Below, piece by piece: positions 7,666 to 14,868 of a stretch of DNA of 22,247 bases. A model generated the notes under the pieces. That model had not been told where the DNA came from and did no database searches. It saw nothing but the letters and a program-made list of their open reading frames with translations. The first letter of the stretch is position 1. Each line of letters starts with the position of its first letter. Source of the stretch: Benthortus sp964440495 (GTDB lineage: Archaea > Thermoproteota > Nitrososphaeria_A > Caldarchaeales > Wolframiiraptoraceae); NCBI GenBank assembly GCA_964440495.1, contig CAYTSD010000020.1, forward strand, positions 1 through 22,247, read 5' to 3'. The position numbers and the translations under genes were made by a program.

Positions 7666-7674
7666 GTTTATTTA
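7666..7674 (+). promoter_or_regulatory. TATA-like promoter box for argG
   Basis: GTTTATTTA, identical to the box at 1910-1918, lies 24 bp before the argG ATG at 7699 and predicts a start site at or just before that codon. A second AT-rich stretch (CTTATAAACC, near 7617-7626) is too distant for a leaderless message but could serve as an alternative promoter. Confidence 0.45.
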
Positions 7675-7698
7675 GGGGTGGAGGCTATGGGGTAGGCG

Positions 7699-8886
7699 AT
7701 GAAGGTGGTTTTATCCTACAGCGGTGGGCTTGATACAACCGTCGCAGTTAGGTGGCTTCAGGAGAAGTATGGGGCTGAAGTCGTAACCGTTACGGTTGAT
7801 GTCGGGCAGGGAGATGACTTCAAGGAGGTTGAGGAGAGAGCCTACAAGAGCGGCGCAGTAAAACACTTCTTCATAGACGCTAAGGAGAGGTTCGTCAACG
7901 AGTATATCTCCAAGTCGATTAAGGCGAATGGACTCTACGAGGAGACCTACCCCCTCTCAACAGCTCTAAGCAGACCACTGATAGCTGAAGAGGTTGCCAA
8001 GATCGCGTTAAGAGAGAAAGCGGATGCAGTTGCCCACGGATGCACGGGAAAGGGAAACGACCAGATAAGATTTGACGTAACCTTCGCGGCGGTTGCACCC
8101 AAACTTAAGATAATTGCACCTGTCAGAGAGTGGAACATGAGTAGGGATGCGGAGATAGAGTATGCGTTGAAGAACAATTTACCCATAAAGGTTAAGGAAA
8201 GCAAGTTTAGCATCGATGAGAATCTCTGGGGGAGAAGCATAGAGGCTGGAGAACTTGAAGACCCGTGGAACGAGCCTCCACCCGAAGCATTCAAGTACGT
8301 CGCCCCACTTGACAAAGCCCCCGACAAACCTGAAGAGATTGTAGTAGGGTTCGAGGATGGTGTACCTACATCTCTCAATGGCGAAGCAATGAAACTCATC
8401 GACATAATTAAGAAACTTAACGTGATTGGGGGGAGACATGGATTCGGGATAATAGACCATATAGAGGATAGGGTTGTCGGGTTGAAGTCTAGGGAGGTTT
8501 ACGAGGCTCCAGCAGCGCTCCTCCTCACGATGGCTCACAAGGACTTGGAAAAAATGGTTCTGGGAAGAAGGTTTCTGGACTTCAAGAAGGATGTGGAGAA
8601 GCTTTGGTCAAACATGGTTTACAGTGGACTTTGGCTAGACCCATTAATGAAGGCACTTAACGCATTCATAGATGAGAGTCAGAAAAATGTCAGCGGCGAA
8701 GTCAGGATAAAGCTTTACAAGGGTTCTGCGAGGATTGTTGGGAGGAGAGCCGAGAAGCCTCTCTACTCACCTGAGCTGATAACCTATACTTCTAAGAGCG
8801 CCTTCGATCAGAGAGCTGGAGAAGCGTTTGCAAGGCTGTGGGGTTTGGAGACGAAACTATCCAGAATGCGTGAGGGAGGAGGCTAA
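7699..8886 (+). CDS. argG: Argininosuccinate synthase
   Basis: ArgG joins citrulline and aspartate at the cost of ATP to form argininosuccinate, the penultimate step of arginine synthesis. The 395 residues match the family. The N-terminal ATP pyrophosphatase loop is SYSGGLDTT at 5-13. The family blocks AHGCTGKGNDQIRFD and APVREWNMSRDAEIEYA and the active-site region GRHGFGIIDHIEDRVVGLKSRE are all intact. It starts at ATG 7699 behind a TATA-like box, so it is probably leaderless. Its stop codon overlaps by 4 bp the stop of the convergent lysK gene. No argH is in the window, but the adjacent LysW-type cluster can supply ornithine, which connects the two transcription units metabolically. Confidence 0.98.
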   Translation: MKVVLSYSGGLDTTVAVRWLQEKYGAEVVTVTVDVGQGDDFKEVEERAYKSGAVKHFFIDAKERFVNEYISKSIKANGLYEETYPLSTALSRPLIAEEVAKIALREKADAVAHGCTGKGNDQIRFDVTFAAVAPKLKIIAPVREWNMSRDAEIEYALKNNLPIKVKESKFSIDENLWGRSIEAGELEDPWNEPPPEAFKYVAPLDKAPDKPEEIVVGFEDGVPTSLNGEAMKLIDIIKKLNVIGGRHGFGIIDHIEDRVVGLKSREVYEAPAALLLTMAHKDLEKMVLGRRFLDFKKDVEKLWSNMVYSGLWLDPLMKALNAFIDESQKNVSGEVRIKLYKGSARIVGRRAEKPLYSPELITYTSKSAFDQRAGEAFARLWGLETKLSRMREGGG

Positions 8887-9941
8887 AGCTTCCTCGAAAG
8901 CTCTTTTAACATCTCGGAGATTACCTGGGAAGCTGCTAGGAGGTCGTCGATGGATAAGGCCTCTCTCATGGTGTGGGCGAGCTTTGAGTCACCTGGCCCG
9001 AATGCCGCGATGCTTCCGGTTACTTCGTGGAGTGTGTTCATGTCGCTTGTCCCCGTCTTCTTCACTAGGTGAGGCTTCATTCCAAGTGACAGCATCCCTC
9101 TCATCAAGGCTCTGACGATGGGTGTGTTGAGGCCGACCTCAACAGGCTCCGTTGCATCTATTATTCTAAGTCTGACCCCAAACTCTTCAGAGAGACTCCT
9201 AATGGTTTCGAGAATGGTTTCAGCTTTGTAGCCGGTTGGGAATCTTATGTTTATGACGGCGTATGCTTTGTCTGGTAGGCTTCCAGGCCATTCTCCAGCC
9301 TTCAAAACCGTTATCGCGGAGGTAGGCTCATCATAGCTTGCTCCACCATATTTCTCCTTAACCTTGCCTAGGAGTCCGAGTATCTTGTCTAGAGCTGACT
9401 CCCCGACGTAGGGAGCCGAGCTGTGGCCTCCACGAGCCTCCGCATACACTTCGGCTGTAACGCTTCCACGGTATGCTACCGCTATCCTCAAGCCAGTCGG
9501 CTCACCTATGAGTATATGCTCAGCTCTAAACCCCTTCTCGATAAGATACCGCGCACCCCTGCCATCGGTCTCCTCCCTAGCGAGACCCGCGACAAAGACT
9601 CTCAGATTCCTGACGTGGGGTTGAGCCATGGCCGCTCCGAGAATCATCGCCGTTAAGGGGCCCTTCGCATCGACCGCTCCCCTTCCATAAACCCTGCCTT
9701 CACGTATCCCTGCTTCAAGTTCCCCGGGCACCGTGTCTATGTGGCTTGCCAAGAGTATTGGTGCGCCTTCGCCGTAGCTCATTATGAAGTTTCCAACCTC
9801 GTCTCCATAGGCTTCATCGTATCCTAGTCTTCTCGCAATCTCCTTCAGTATTCCATGAAGCCTCCGCTCCTCACCCGACGGTGTATAGACCTTGATAAGC
9901 CTCAGAAGGATGTCGGCTGCGCTTTTTTCATCGATAATCAT
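8883..9941 (-). CDS. lysK: [LysW]-lysine/[LysW]-ornithine hydrolase (M20 family)
   Basis: LysK releases lysine (or ornithine) from the carrier protein LysW, the last step of the LysW-mediated pathway. The protein is about 352 residues. M20 metallopeptidase landmarks are present: ASHIDTVPG with metal-binding His67 and catalytic Asp69, GRGAVDAKGP with bridging Asp91, and LAREETDGRGA with the catalytic and metal-binding glutamates. The short length and the position with lysX and lysJ fit LysK better than ArgE or a peptidase. ATG 9941 is chosen; TTG 9950 is in frame just upstream. The minus-strand sequence GATATAATGG at 9970-9961 could give it its own near-leaderless promoter, although it is also the last gene of the cluster. 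LysW-lysine versus LysW-ornithine preference cannot be read from sequence; it may do both. Confidence 0.88.
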   Translation of the reverse strand: MIIDEKSAADILLRLIKVYTPSGEERRLHGILKEIARRLGYDEAYGDEVGNFIMSYGEGAPILLASHIDTVPGELEAGIREGRVYGRGAVDAKGPLTAMILGAAMAQPHVRNLRVFVAGLAREETDGRGARYLIEKGFRAEHILIGEPTGLRIAVAYRGSVTAEVYAEARGGHSSAPYVGESALDKILGLLGKVKEKYGGASYDEPTSAITVLKAGEWPGSLPDKAYAVINIRFPTGYKAETILETIRSLSEEFGVRLRIIDATEPVEVGLNTPIVRALMRGMLSLGMKPHLVKKTGTSDMNTLHEVTGSIAAFGPGDSKLAHTMREALSIDDLLAASQVISEMLKELSRKL

Positions 9942-9974
9942 GGCGCTCAAAACGTCTCAACCATTATATCAGCA

Positions 9975-10351
9975 TTAATCACTCTTTCCCTGGGCCTCTA
10001 GAATAGCGTTGATGAGCCTCTCCACCTCGAGGAACATTGCACTAAGCTTAGCTCCCCTTGAGGTGAAGGCTACCAGCATCCTATCGCTTTCAGGAATATT
10101 TTCTTAAGATAATTTTCCCAGAGCCTTCCTCGAATACTGCTTTAACCGAGGCACCTCGCCCAAACTCATGGAAAATCTCGCGAGCCCTAAAGCAGATGCG
10201 CCTATAACGGCCATAGGGACGATGGAGCCTGGGGATAGATGCCCTCGATGGTTCCATCAGCTTTGGGAAGAGCGCATCCAGCTATGTCTTCTGAAGAAGT
10301 CTCTAAGAACTCCTTAATGATTTCATCAAATATGTTTAAAATTTTTATCAT
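9975..10351 (-). pseudogene. Frameshifted roadblock/LC7-like gene
   Basis: Reading from ATG 10351, which overlaps the lysJ stop as ATGA, gives MIKILNIFDEIIKEFLETSS and then DIAGCALPKADGTIEGIYP before a stop. The sequence continues in the other frames as IVPMAVIGASALGLARFSM, then ASVKAVFEEGSGKIILR, then PESDRMLVAFTSRGAKLSAM, and ends at a TAA at 9975-9977. This order of segments matches the roadblock/LC7 fold. Three single-base changes, all at short homopolymer runs (one missing base near 10224, one missing near 10154, one extra A near 10106), would restore one frame of 125 residues. Roadblock proteins dimerise and regulate small GTPases or act as scaffolds. It is either a decayed gene or an intact gene hit by homopolymer sequencing errors. 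The family call is from sequence pattern alone. Confidence 0.65.
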
Positions 10352-11514
10352 GGTTGGCTTCCGAGAGCTCTGTGAAGGGAGGACTGTAGAAGCTCTAGGT
10401 CTTCGTCCGATATTAGGTAGGGTGGGAGGAGTCTTAGGACCGTTAGACCTGCTTTGAGGGCTAGGACCCCGTGGTCTTGGAGGGCTTTGAGAACCGGGGT
10501 TGGATTAAATCTCAGCTCGAGGCCGCTCATGAGCCCTATCCCTCTAACACCTCTAACCATCCGCCCATGCTCCTCAGCGACCTCCTCAAGCACTCTCCTA
10601 AGCTTCCCGCCGGCCTCGAGAGCCTTCTCAACAACCCCGTCGTAGAGGAGGGCTTCTATCCCACCTATGGCGGCGGCCATGGCGAGGGGGTTTCCACCGA
10701 AGGTTGAGCCATGGTCTCCCTCCTTAACCCTCTTACCTATCTCCTCGGTGAAGGCGATGACGCTCAGGGGGTAGCCTCCGCCGATAGCCTTCCCAGCAAC
10801 CATTATGTCGGGTTCAACCCCGGCACGTTGATGCGCCCATAGAACCCCGGTCCGTCCAAAACCCGCCTGAACCTCGTCAACAATCATGAGGGCGCCTGTC
10901 TCGTCGCAGCGTTCTCTGATTGCTTTGAGGAACTCTGGGGAGGCTACGGCTAAGCCTCCCTCACCCTGAACCGGCTCTAGGATTACTGCCGCCACCTCCT
11001 CGTCCACCTTCTTCTCAACGGCTTCGACACTGTTGTAGGGTAGGAACTCGACCTCCCACGGGAATGGCCCAAACCCTGACCTATACTTGGGGTTCCACGT
11101 GACTGCGAGCGCGCCCATAGTTCTTCCATGGAAGCCGTTGATGAAGGAGATGAACTTGCTGCGGTCTGTCACTTTTCGAGCTATCTTTAGCGCCAGCTCC
11201 ACCCCCTCGCTCCCACCGTTCAGCATATAGTAGTATTGGAGGTTCTTTGGGAGTATTCTCTCTAGGAGGACTCTGAGCCTCTCTGAGACCTCTGTGTCGA
11301 AGGCTGAGGAGGCGACGATAATTTTCTCAAGCTGAGCCTTTATCGCCTTAAGAACCCTTGGGTTTCTGTGGCCGAGGAAGGCTACACCGTAGGCGGAGTG
11401 GCAGTCGAGATACCTCCTACCCTCCGAGTCCCACACATACTGTCCCTCAGCCCTCGTAAGCTTAATCCCCCTCGGGGCATAGAATCTGAGAAGCCTCAGC
11501 ACGCTACCCCACAC
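10348..11514 (-). CDS. lysJ: [LysW]-aminoadipate semialdehyde/[LysW]-glutamate semialdehyde aminotransferase
   Basis: This class III PLP aminotransferase transfers an amino group from glutamate to the LysW-bound semialdehyde, giving LysW-lysine or LysW-ornithine. Visible features of the 388 residues are the PLP phosphate-binding segment around LNGGSEGVELALKIAR (98-113), FINGFHGRTMGALAVT (124-139), VDEVQAGFGRTG with the PLP-pairing Asp213, and AGKAIGGGYP with Schiff-base Lys242. The N-terminus matches LysJ/ArgD proteins. The start is GTG 11514; a second in-frame GTG four codons later is possible. It lies 40 bp after lysX, and its stop overlaps the start of the frameshifted roadblock-like gene. 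An acetylornithine aminotransferase (ArgD) is the near alternative; the LysX neighbour favours LysJ. Confidence 0.9.
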   Translation of the reverse strand: MWGSVLRLLRFYAPRGIKLTRAEGQYVWDSEGRRYLDCHSAYGVAFLGHRNPRVLKAIKAQLEKIIVASSAFDTEVSERLRVLLERILPKNLQYYYMLNGGSEGVELALKIARKVTDRSKFISFINGFHGRTMGALAVTWNPKYRSGFGPFPWEVEFLPYNSVEAVEKKVDEEVAAVILEPVQGEGGLAVASPEFLKAIRERCDETGALMIVDEVQAGFGRTGVLWAHQRAGVEPDIMVAGKAIGGGYPLSVIAFTEEIGKRVKEGDHGSTFGGNPLAMAAAIGGIEALLYDGVVEKALEAGGKLRRVLEEVAEEHGRMVRGVRGIGLMSGLELRFNPTPVLKALQDHGVLALKAGLTVLRLLPPYLISDEDLELLQSSLHRALGSQP

Positions 11515-11554
11515 TCCACTAACAGCCGACCAATACCTATAGCCTATTTAAGCC

Positions 11555-12400
11555 TCACCTAAAGTGCGAGACCGTCGTCTCGACGATTCTAGAGGCCAAG
11601 TCGTAGCCCGTGACCCTGACAACGTTCTTGAACTGCGGTATCCCGTTGGCCTCAAGTAGGAGAAGCGAGCCGTCGGCACGCTCAACCAGGTCTACCCCAA
11701 GAACCCCGCCTCCCAAAACCTCTCCAGCCTTCCTAACAAGCTCCCTCAACTCCTCGTCAACGCTCGCGGCAACAGCCTCACCCCCGAGAGCGGTATTGGT
11801 CTTCCACCTACTGCTAACCCTGTAGATTGCTACTGGAACCTCACCCCAGAGATAGTAGGCTCGGATATCTCGGCCAGGCTTCTGGACATACTCCTGGAGG
11901 TAGTGAACCTTGAAGTGGGGGCTCTGCATATGCTCACGGAAGTCGAGTATCTCTAGGAGGGAGTCCTCGTCTAGGGCTCTGGCAATCATCCTCCCCCAGC
12001 TCCCATAGATAGGCTTGACCACGAGAGGGTATCCAAGCTTCTCAGCAGCCTCCAGGCAGGCCTCCCTCCCGAGAGCCACCGCTGTCCGTGGAACCGGGAG
12101 ACCTGCTTTAGCAAGCTTTAGCGTTGTGTAGAGCTTGTCCTCCGAGCCTAGAATCACTTGATAGCTGTTCACTACCGGGACGCCCTGCTCCTCCGCCACG
12201 AGGGTTGAGGCGAGAGCCCTATAGAAGCTCACGCATCTCTGGAAGGCGAAGTCTAGGTCTCCGAGCCCGTTATCCCTGTCGAGCCAGAGAGGAGACCTCG
12301 AGACCTGGATAAGCCTAAGCTCGTGTCCAAGCCTCTGAACCGCCTCAGCTAGGGCGCGCTCCTCCCACCGCGCCACGTCATAGAGTATCCCGACCCTCAT
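11555..12400 (-). CDS. lysX: LysX-type ATP-grasp ligase (alpha-aminoadipate/glutamate-LysW ligase)
   Basis: LysX uses ATP to attach alpha-aminoadipate (or, for ArgX and bifunctional forms, glutamate) through its amino group to the C-terminal glutamate of LysW, opening the protected pathway. The 281 residues are the expected size. ATP-grasp motifs are visible: GSEDKLYTTLKLAKAGLP, the nucleotide-binding loop VVKPIYGSWGRM, HYLQEYV, and the metal-binding end LLLEANGIPQFKN. Whether this copy prefers aminoadipate, glutamate or both cannot be settled by eye; no second lysX homologue is in the window. It is the first gene of the minus-strand cluster and has a TATA-like box about 30 bp upstream of ATG 12400. 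LysW and the kinase and reductase that act between LysX and LysJ are absent here. Confidence 0.9.
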   Translation of the reverse strand: MRVGILYDVARWEERALAEAVQRLGHELRLIQVSRSPLWLDRDNGLGDLDFAFQRCVSFYRALASTLVAEEQGVPVVNSYQVILGSEDKLYTTLKLAKAGLPVPRTAVALGREACLEAAEKLGYPLVVKPIYGSWGRMIARALDEDSLLEILDFREHMQSPHFKVHYLQEYVQKPGRDIRAYYLWGEVPVAIYRVSSRWKTNTALGGEAVAASVDEELRELVRKAGEVLGGGVLGVDLVERADGSLLLLEANGIPQFKNVVRVTGYDLASRIVETTVSHFR

Positions 12401-12430
12401 TCCAGCAACTGCCGGGAGAGCCGGCTAGGT

Positions 12431-12440
12431 AATATCTTTT
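12431..12440 (-). promoter_or_regulatory. TATA-like promoter box for the lysX-lysJ-lysK cluster
   Basis: The minus strand reads AAAAGATATT about 30 bp before ATG 12400, predicting a very short leader. No ribosome-binding site is evident just upstream of the ATG, which agrees with leaderless initiation. The remaining intergenic DNA to 12513 holds nothing else I recognise. Confidence 0.4.
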
Positions 12441-12513
12441 GTCACGAAAAACGTATGGAAGCTGGCCAATCAGTTAGTCTATGAGTGAAATTTCATCGAA
12501 TCTCGTTCATTGT

Positions 12514-13320
12514 CTAAAGCTCTCCAACCTCTCTATACCAGGGTTTCGAAGTTCCCTTCTTTGAGCGTTTAACCCAGGCCTTGCTCTTAGGAGCCTCCTC
12601 AATCATCTCCAGAAGCCCCTCAACCCTACTCCTCACGGTCTCAACCTGCTCGCCGCTCAGCGCTCCCTCGGAGCCAAATCTCTCGGCGAAGCTTAGAACC
12701 TTCCTCAGATTGTTGGTGGCGTCGTACCAGAACCCCCAGTCCTCGGAGAGAACCCTCGCTATATAGGCTCCATCAACGCTCTCCTTTTCATGGTTGTTGG
12801 AGATTGGGTGGGCTAGGAAGACGGCTATCAGGTCTACGAGGTCTTTCCTGTTGATTTGATGTATCTGGAGCTTCTCGAGCACGAGGTCTGTGAGGGTGAT
12901 TGTGGGGTAATCAAGTTCAAGCCTCCCCTTCCCTGGAGCCTTCCCGAACTCAACATCGTGGCTGAACTCAAGCTTGTCGAAGAATATGTCAACCTTAACC
13001 TTCCCCTTGCTGTAGATGAGCCTCTTATGGCCGAAGAGGGCGTTAATCATGCGGTCCTCATCGAACTCAAGCTCCCTCATAAGCTGGATTATATGCTTCC
13101 TCTGCTTGCTGTAGCCTATCAGGTCTATGTCCGTGAAGACTGAGCCCTCGCCAAGCCTGCCCATACGGAGAATCGCGTCAGCAGCGTCGCCATGCTCTCT
13201 ACAGTGGAGGAAGGCCGCCAAGCTTCCAAGTATCCTTAGCACCACACCCCTCCTCGAAGCCTCCTCAACAACCTTAAGACCAGTCTCAACAACACTTAAG
13301 GAAAACTCATCCAACTCCAT
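12514..13320 (-). CDS. Nucleotidyltransferase-fold protein of unknown role
   Basis: This 268-residue protein shows a polymerase-beta-like nucleotidyltransferase pattern: a helix-LGS motif at 31-33, DxD at 64-66 (FTDIDLIGY), and a third acidic residue at Asp111 in KVDIFFDKL. A later helical block, LVLEKLQIHQINRKDLVDL (147-165), resembles the Lys/Asp region seen in AbiEii/MenA-type nucleotidyltransferases and related stand-alone enzymes. The C-terminus is basic and likely helical. I cannot name the substrate. AbiEii-type toxins normally sit with an AbiEi-like antitoxin; none is visible downstream, and the upstream side runs into the 100-N gap, so a partner there cannot be excluded. The gene starts at ATG 13320, about 30 bp after a TATA-like box. 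A tRNA- or antibiotic-modifying nucleotidyltransferase is also possible. Confidence 0.65.
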   Translation of the reverse strand: MELDEFSLSVVETGLKVVEEASRRGVVLRILGSLAAFLHCREHGDAADAILRMGRLGEGSVFTDIDLIGYSKQRKHIIQLMRELEFDEDRMINALFGHKRLIYSKGKVKVDIFFDKLEFSHDVEFGKAPGKGRLELDYPTITLTDLVLEKLQIHQINRKDLVDLIAVFLAHPISNNHEKESVDGAYIARVLSEDWGFWYDATNNLRKVLSFAERFGSEGALSGEQVETVRSRVEGLLEMIEEAPKSKAWVKRSKKGTSKPWYREVGEL

Positions 13321-13350
13321 TCTTCCTTTAACAAACAGCCAAAGCAGAGG

Positions 13351-13360
13351 CTTATATCTT
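13351..13360 (-). promoter_or_regulatory. TATA-like promoter box for the nucleotidyltransferase gene
   Basis: AAGATATAAG on the minus strand ends 30 bp before ATG 13320, and a further TATAAAG-like stretch extends to 13365. It directly abuts the assembly gap. Confidence 0.4.
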
Positions 13361-13368
13361 TATAGGCA

Positions 13369-13468
13369 NNNNNNNNNNNNNNNNNNNNNNNNNNNNNNNN
13401 NNNNNNNNNNNNNNNNNNNNNNNNNNNNNNNNNNNNNNNNNNNNNNNNNNNNNNNNNNNNNNNNNNNN
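13369..13468. other. Assembly gap of 100 N between divergent genes
   Basis: This is a placeholder of exactly 100 Ns. Unlike the first gap, the flanking bases show no shared end sequence, so the real missing length is unknown and could include promoters or a small gene. Confidence 0.95.
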
Positions 13469-13524
13469 GAAAAGGTGTATAAGTGATTGTTGTGGTTTTC
13501 GTTTTCCTGTTAGGTGGGTGGTTT

Positions 13525-14868
13525 ATGGGCTCTGGGTCTAGGTCTCGGGATTATCTTAGGAGGGAGGCGGAGGCGATAGGGTCGACGATTGGGATAAGGT
13601 TCTATCCGATAGTTGTTGAGAGGGGTGAGGGGTCATGGGTCTGGGACCCTGATGGGCGGAGGTTTCTGGACTTCTCTTCCCAGTGGGCTGTCACCAATTT
13701 GGGCCACAGTCATCCAAGGATTCTAGAAGCTGTGCGTAGGCAGCTTGACAAGCTTGTCTTCTCCTCTCATACAACTTTCCCTAACACGGCTGCGGTTGAG
13801 CTCGCTGAGAAGCTTGTCAATCTTACTCCAGGGAGGTTCAGGAAGAAGGCGTGGTTCGGGTTGACGGGCTCCGACGCAAACGAGTTTGTTTACAAGGTTA
13901 TGCCCGTCTACTCTGGTAGGAGGAGGTTCCTCAGCTTCCTAGGCTCCTATCATGGCCAAACCATGGGCGCCTTCACGCTCTCTGGGCATAAGGCTATGGC
14001 CAGGCTGATAGGGTTCCCGAACGTGGTTAAGGCTCCCTACCCCTACTGCTATCGATGCCCCTTCGGTAGAAGCTACCCTGAATGCGGCCTCTTCTGCCTA
14101 GAGTATCTTGAGAGGCAGGTTCTCGACGTGGCTGCGCCCTCGGAGGATGTGGCGGCAGTGGTCCTCGAACCTATTCAGAGCGATGGAGGGGTTATAGTTC
14201 CACCGCCTGAGTGGCTTCCAGGGGTTTGGAGGCTCTGCCGCGAGAGGGGGATAAGCTTGGTGGCGGATGAGGTGAAGGTCGGGTTTGGACGCACTGGAAG
14301 GATGTTCGCGGTCGAGCATTCAGGGGTTGAGCCAGACCTTATCTCGATGGGGAAGCCTATGGCGTCGGGTCTGCCGCTGAGCGCATGCGTTGGGAGAGCC
14401 GAGATAATGGATGCGGCGGCAGCCCTCCACCTCTTCACGAGCAGCGCCCATCCCGTAAGCTGTGCAGCGGGGCTGGCGACGATAGAGGTGCTTGAGTCTG
14501 AGAGGATTCCCCAGCGCGCTGAGAGGCTTGGAGAGCATATGCTTAAGCGGCTTAGGGAGGTTTGGGAGCGGCATAGGCTTATCGGAGACGTGAGGGGGAA
14601 GGGGATGATAGCTGGAGTTGAGCTCGTTAAGGGTGAGGGGAAGAAGCCGGCCGCCAAGGAGGCTGCTGGAGTCGTTTACAGGGCTTGGGAGCTCGGCCTC
14701 CTAATAACCTACGTCGGAACCTACTCGAATGTCTTGGAGATTACGCCGCCGCTAATGATAGGTGAGGAGGAGCTTGAGAAGGGGCTAAGCATCTTGGAGC
14801 AGGCGATAGATGACTGCGAGAAGGATAAGGTTGACTGGAGCAGTGTTAGAAGGTTTGCTGGCTGGTAG
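13525..14868 (+). CDS. Class III PLP aminotransferase (GabT-like)
   Basis: This 447-residue protein belongs to the class III (ornithine/GABA-type) aminotransferases: FLDFSSQWAVTNLGHSHP near the N-terminus, FLGSYHGQTMGAFTLSG at 138-154, LEPIQSDGG at 214-222, VADEVKVGFGRTG with PLP-pairing Asp248, and SMGKPMASGLP with Schiff-base Lys277. It also has four cysteines, C175, C178, C187 and C191 (PYCYRCPFG and CGLFC), seen in an archaeal/thermophile branch of 4-aminobutyrate aminotransferase-like enzymes. The segment after TGSDANE (FVYKVMPVYSGRR) departs from the usual NEAAIKLAR-type helix. ATG 13525 follows GGTGGG by six bases and is preferred over GTG 13483. The substrate could be GABA, ornithine or a related omega-amine. 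It is divergent from the nucleotidyltransferase across the gap. Confidence 0.85.
   Translation: MGSGSRSRDYLRREAEAIGSTIGIRFYPIVVERGEGSWVWDPDGRRFLDFSSQWAVTNLGHSHPRILEAVRRQLDKLVFSSHTTFPNTAAVELAEKLVNLTPGRFRKKAWFGLTGSDANEFVYKVMPVYSGRRRFLSFLGSYHGQTMGAFTLSGHKAMARLIGFPNVVKAPYPYCYRCPFGRSYPECGLFCLEYLERQVLDVAAPSEDVAAVVLEPIQSDGGVIVPPPEWLPGVWRLCRERGISLVADEVKVGFGRTGRMFAVEHSGVEPDLISMGKPMASGLPLSACVGRAEIMDAAAALHLFTSSAHPVSCAAGLATIEVLESERIPQRAERLGEHMLKRLREVWERHRLIGDVRGKGMIAGVELVKGEGKKPAAKEAAGVVYRAWELGLLITYVGTYSNVLEITPPLMIGEEELEKGLSILEQAIDDCEKDKVDWSSVRRFAGW

Noticed and set aside
7687..7695. ATG GGG TAG mini-ORF just upstream of argG, after GGTGGAGG, as a possible regulatory uORF.
   Set aside because: The TATA-like box at 7666-7674 predicts a transcript start near 7696-7699, downstream of the mini-ORF, so it is probably not transcribed.
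8883..8886. Overlapping stop codons of convergent genes (also at 18099-18102 and 14846-14868) as a special regulatory device.
   Set aside because: Short convergent overlaps are common in compact archaeal genomes; nothing in the sequence suggests more than tight packing.
10239..10457. Plus-strand open frame opposite the lysJ/roadblock-like junction.
   Set aside because: It is antisense to lysJ and the roadblock-like segments, lacks a plausible start context and shows no domain; it is a shadow frame.
12401..12513. Possible tRNA or small RNA between lysX and the nucleotidyltransferase gene.
   Set aside because: No cloverleaf arms, T-loop sequence or C/D box pair could be found; only the promoter box is supportable.
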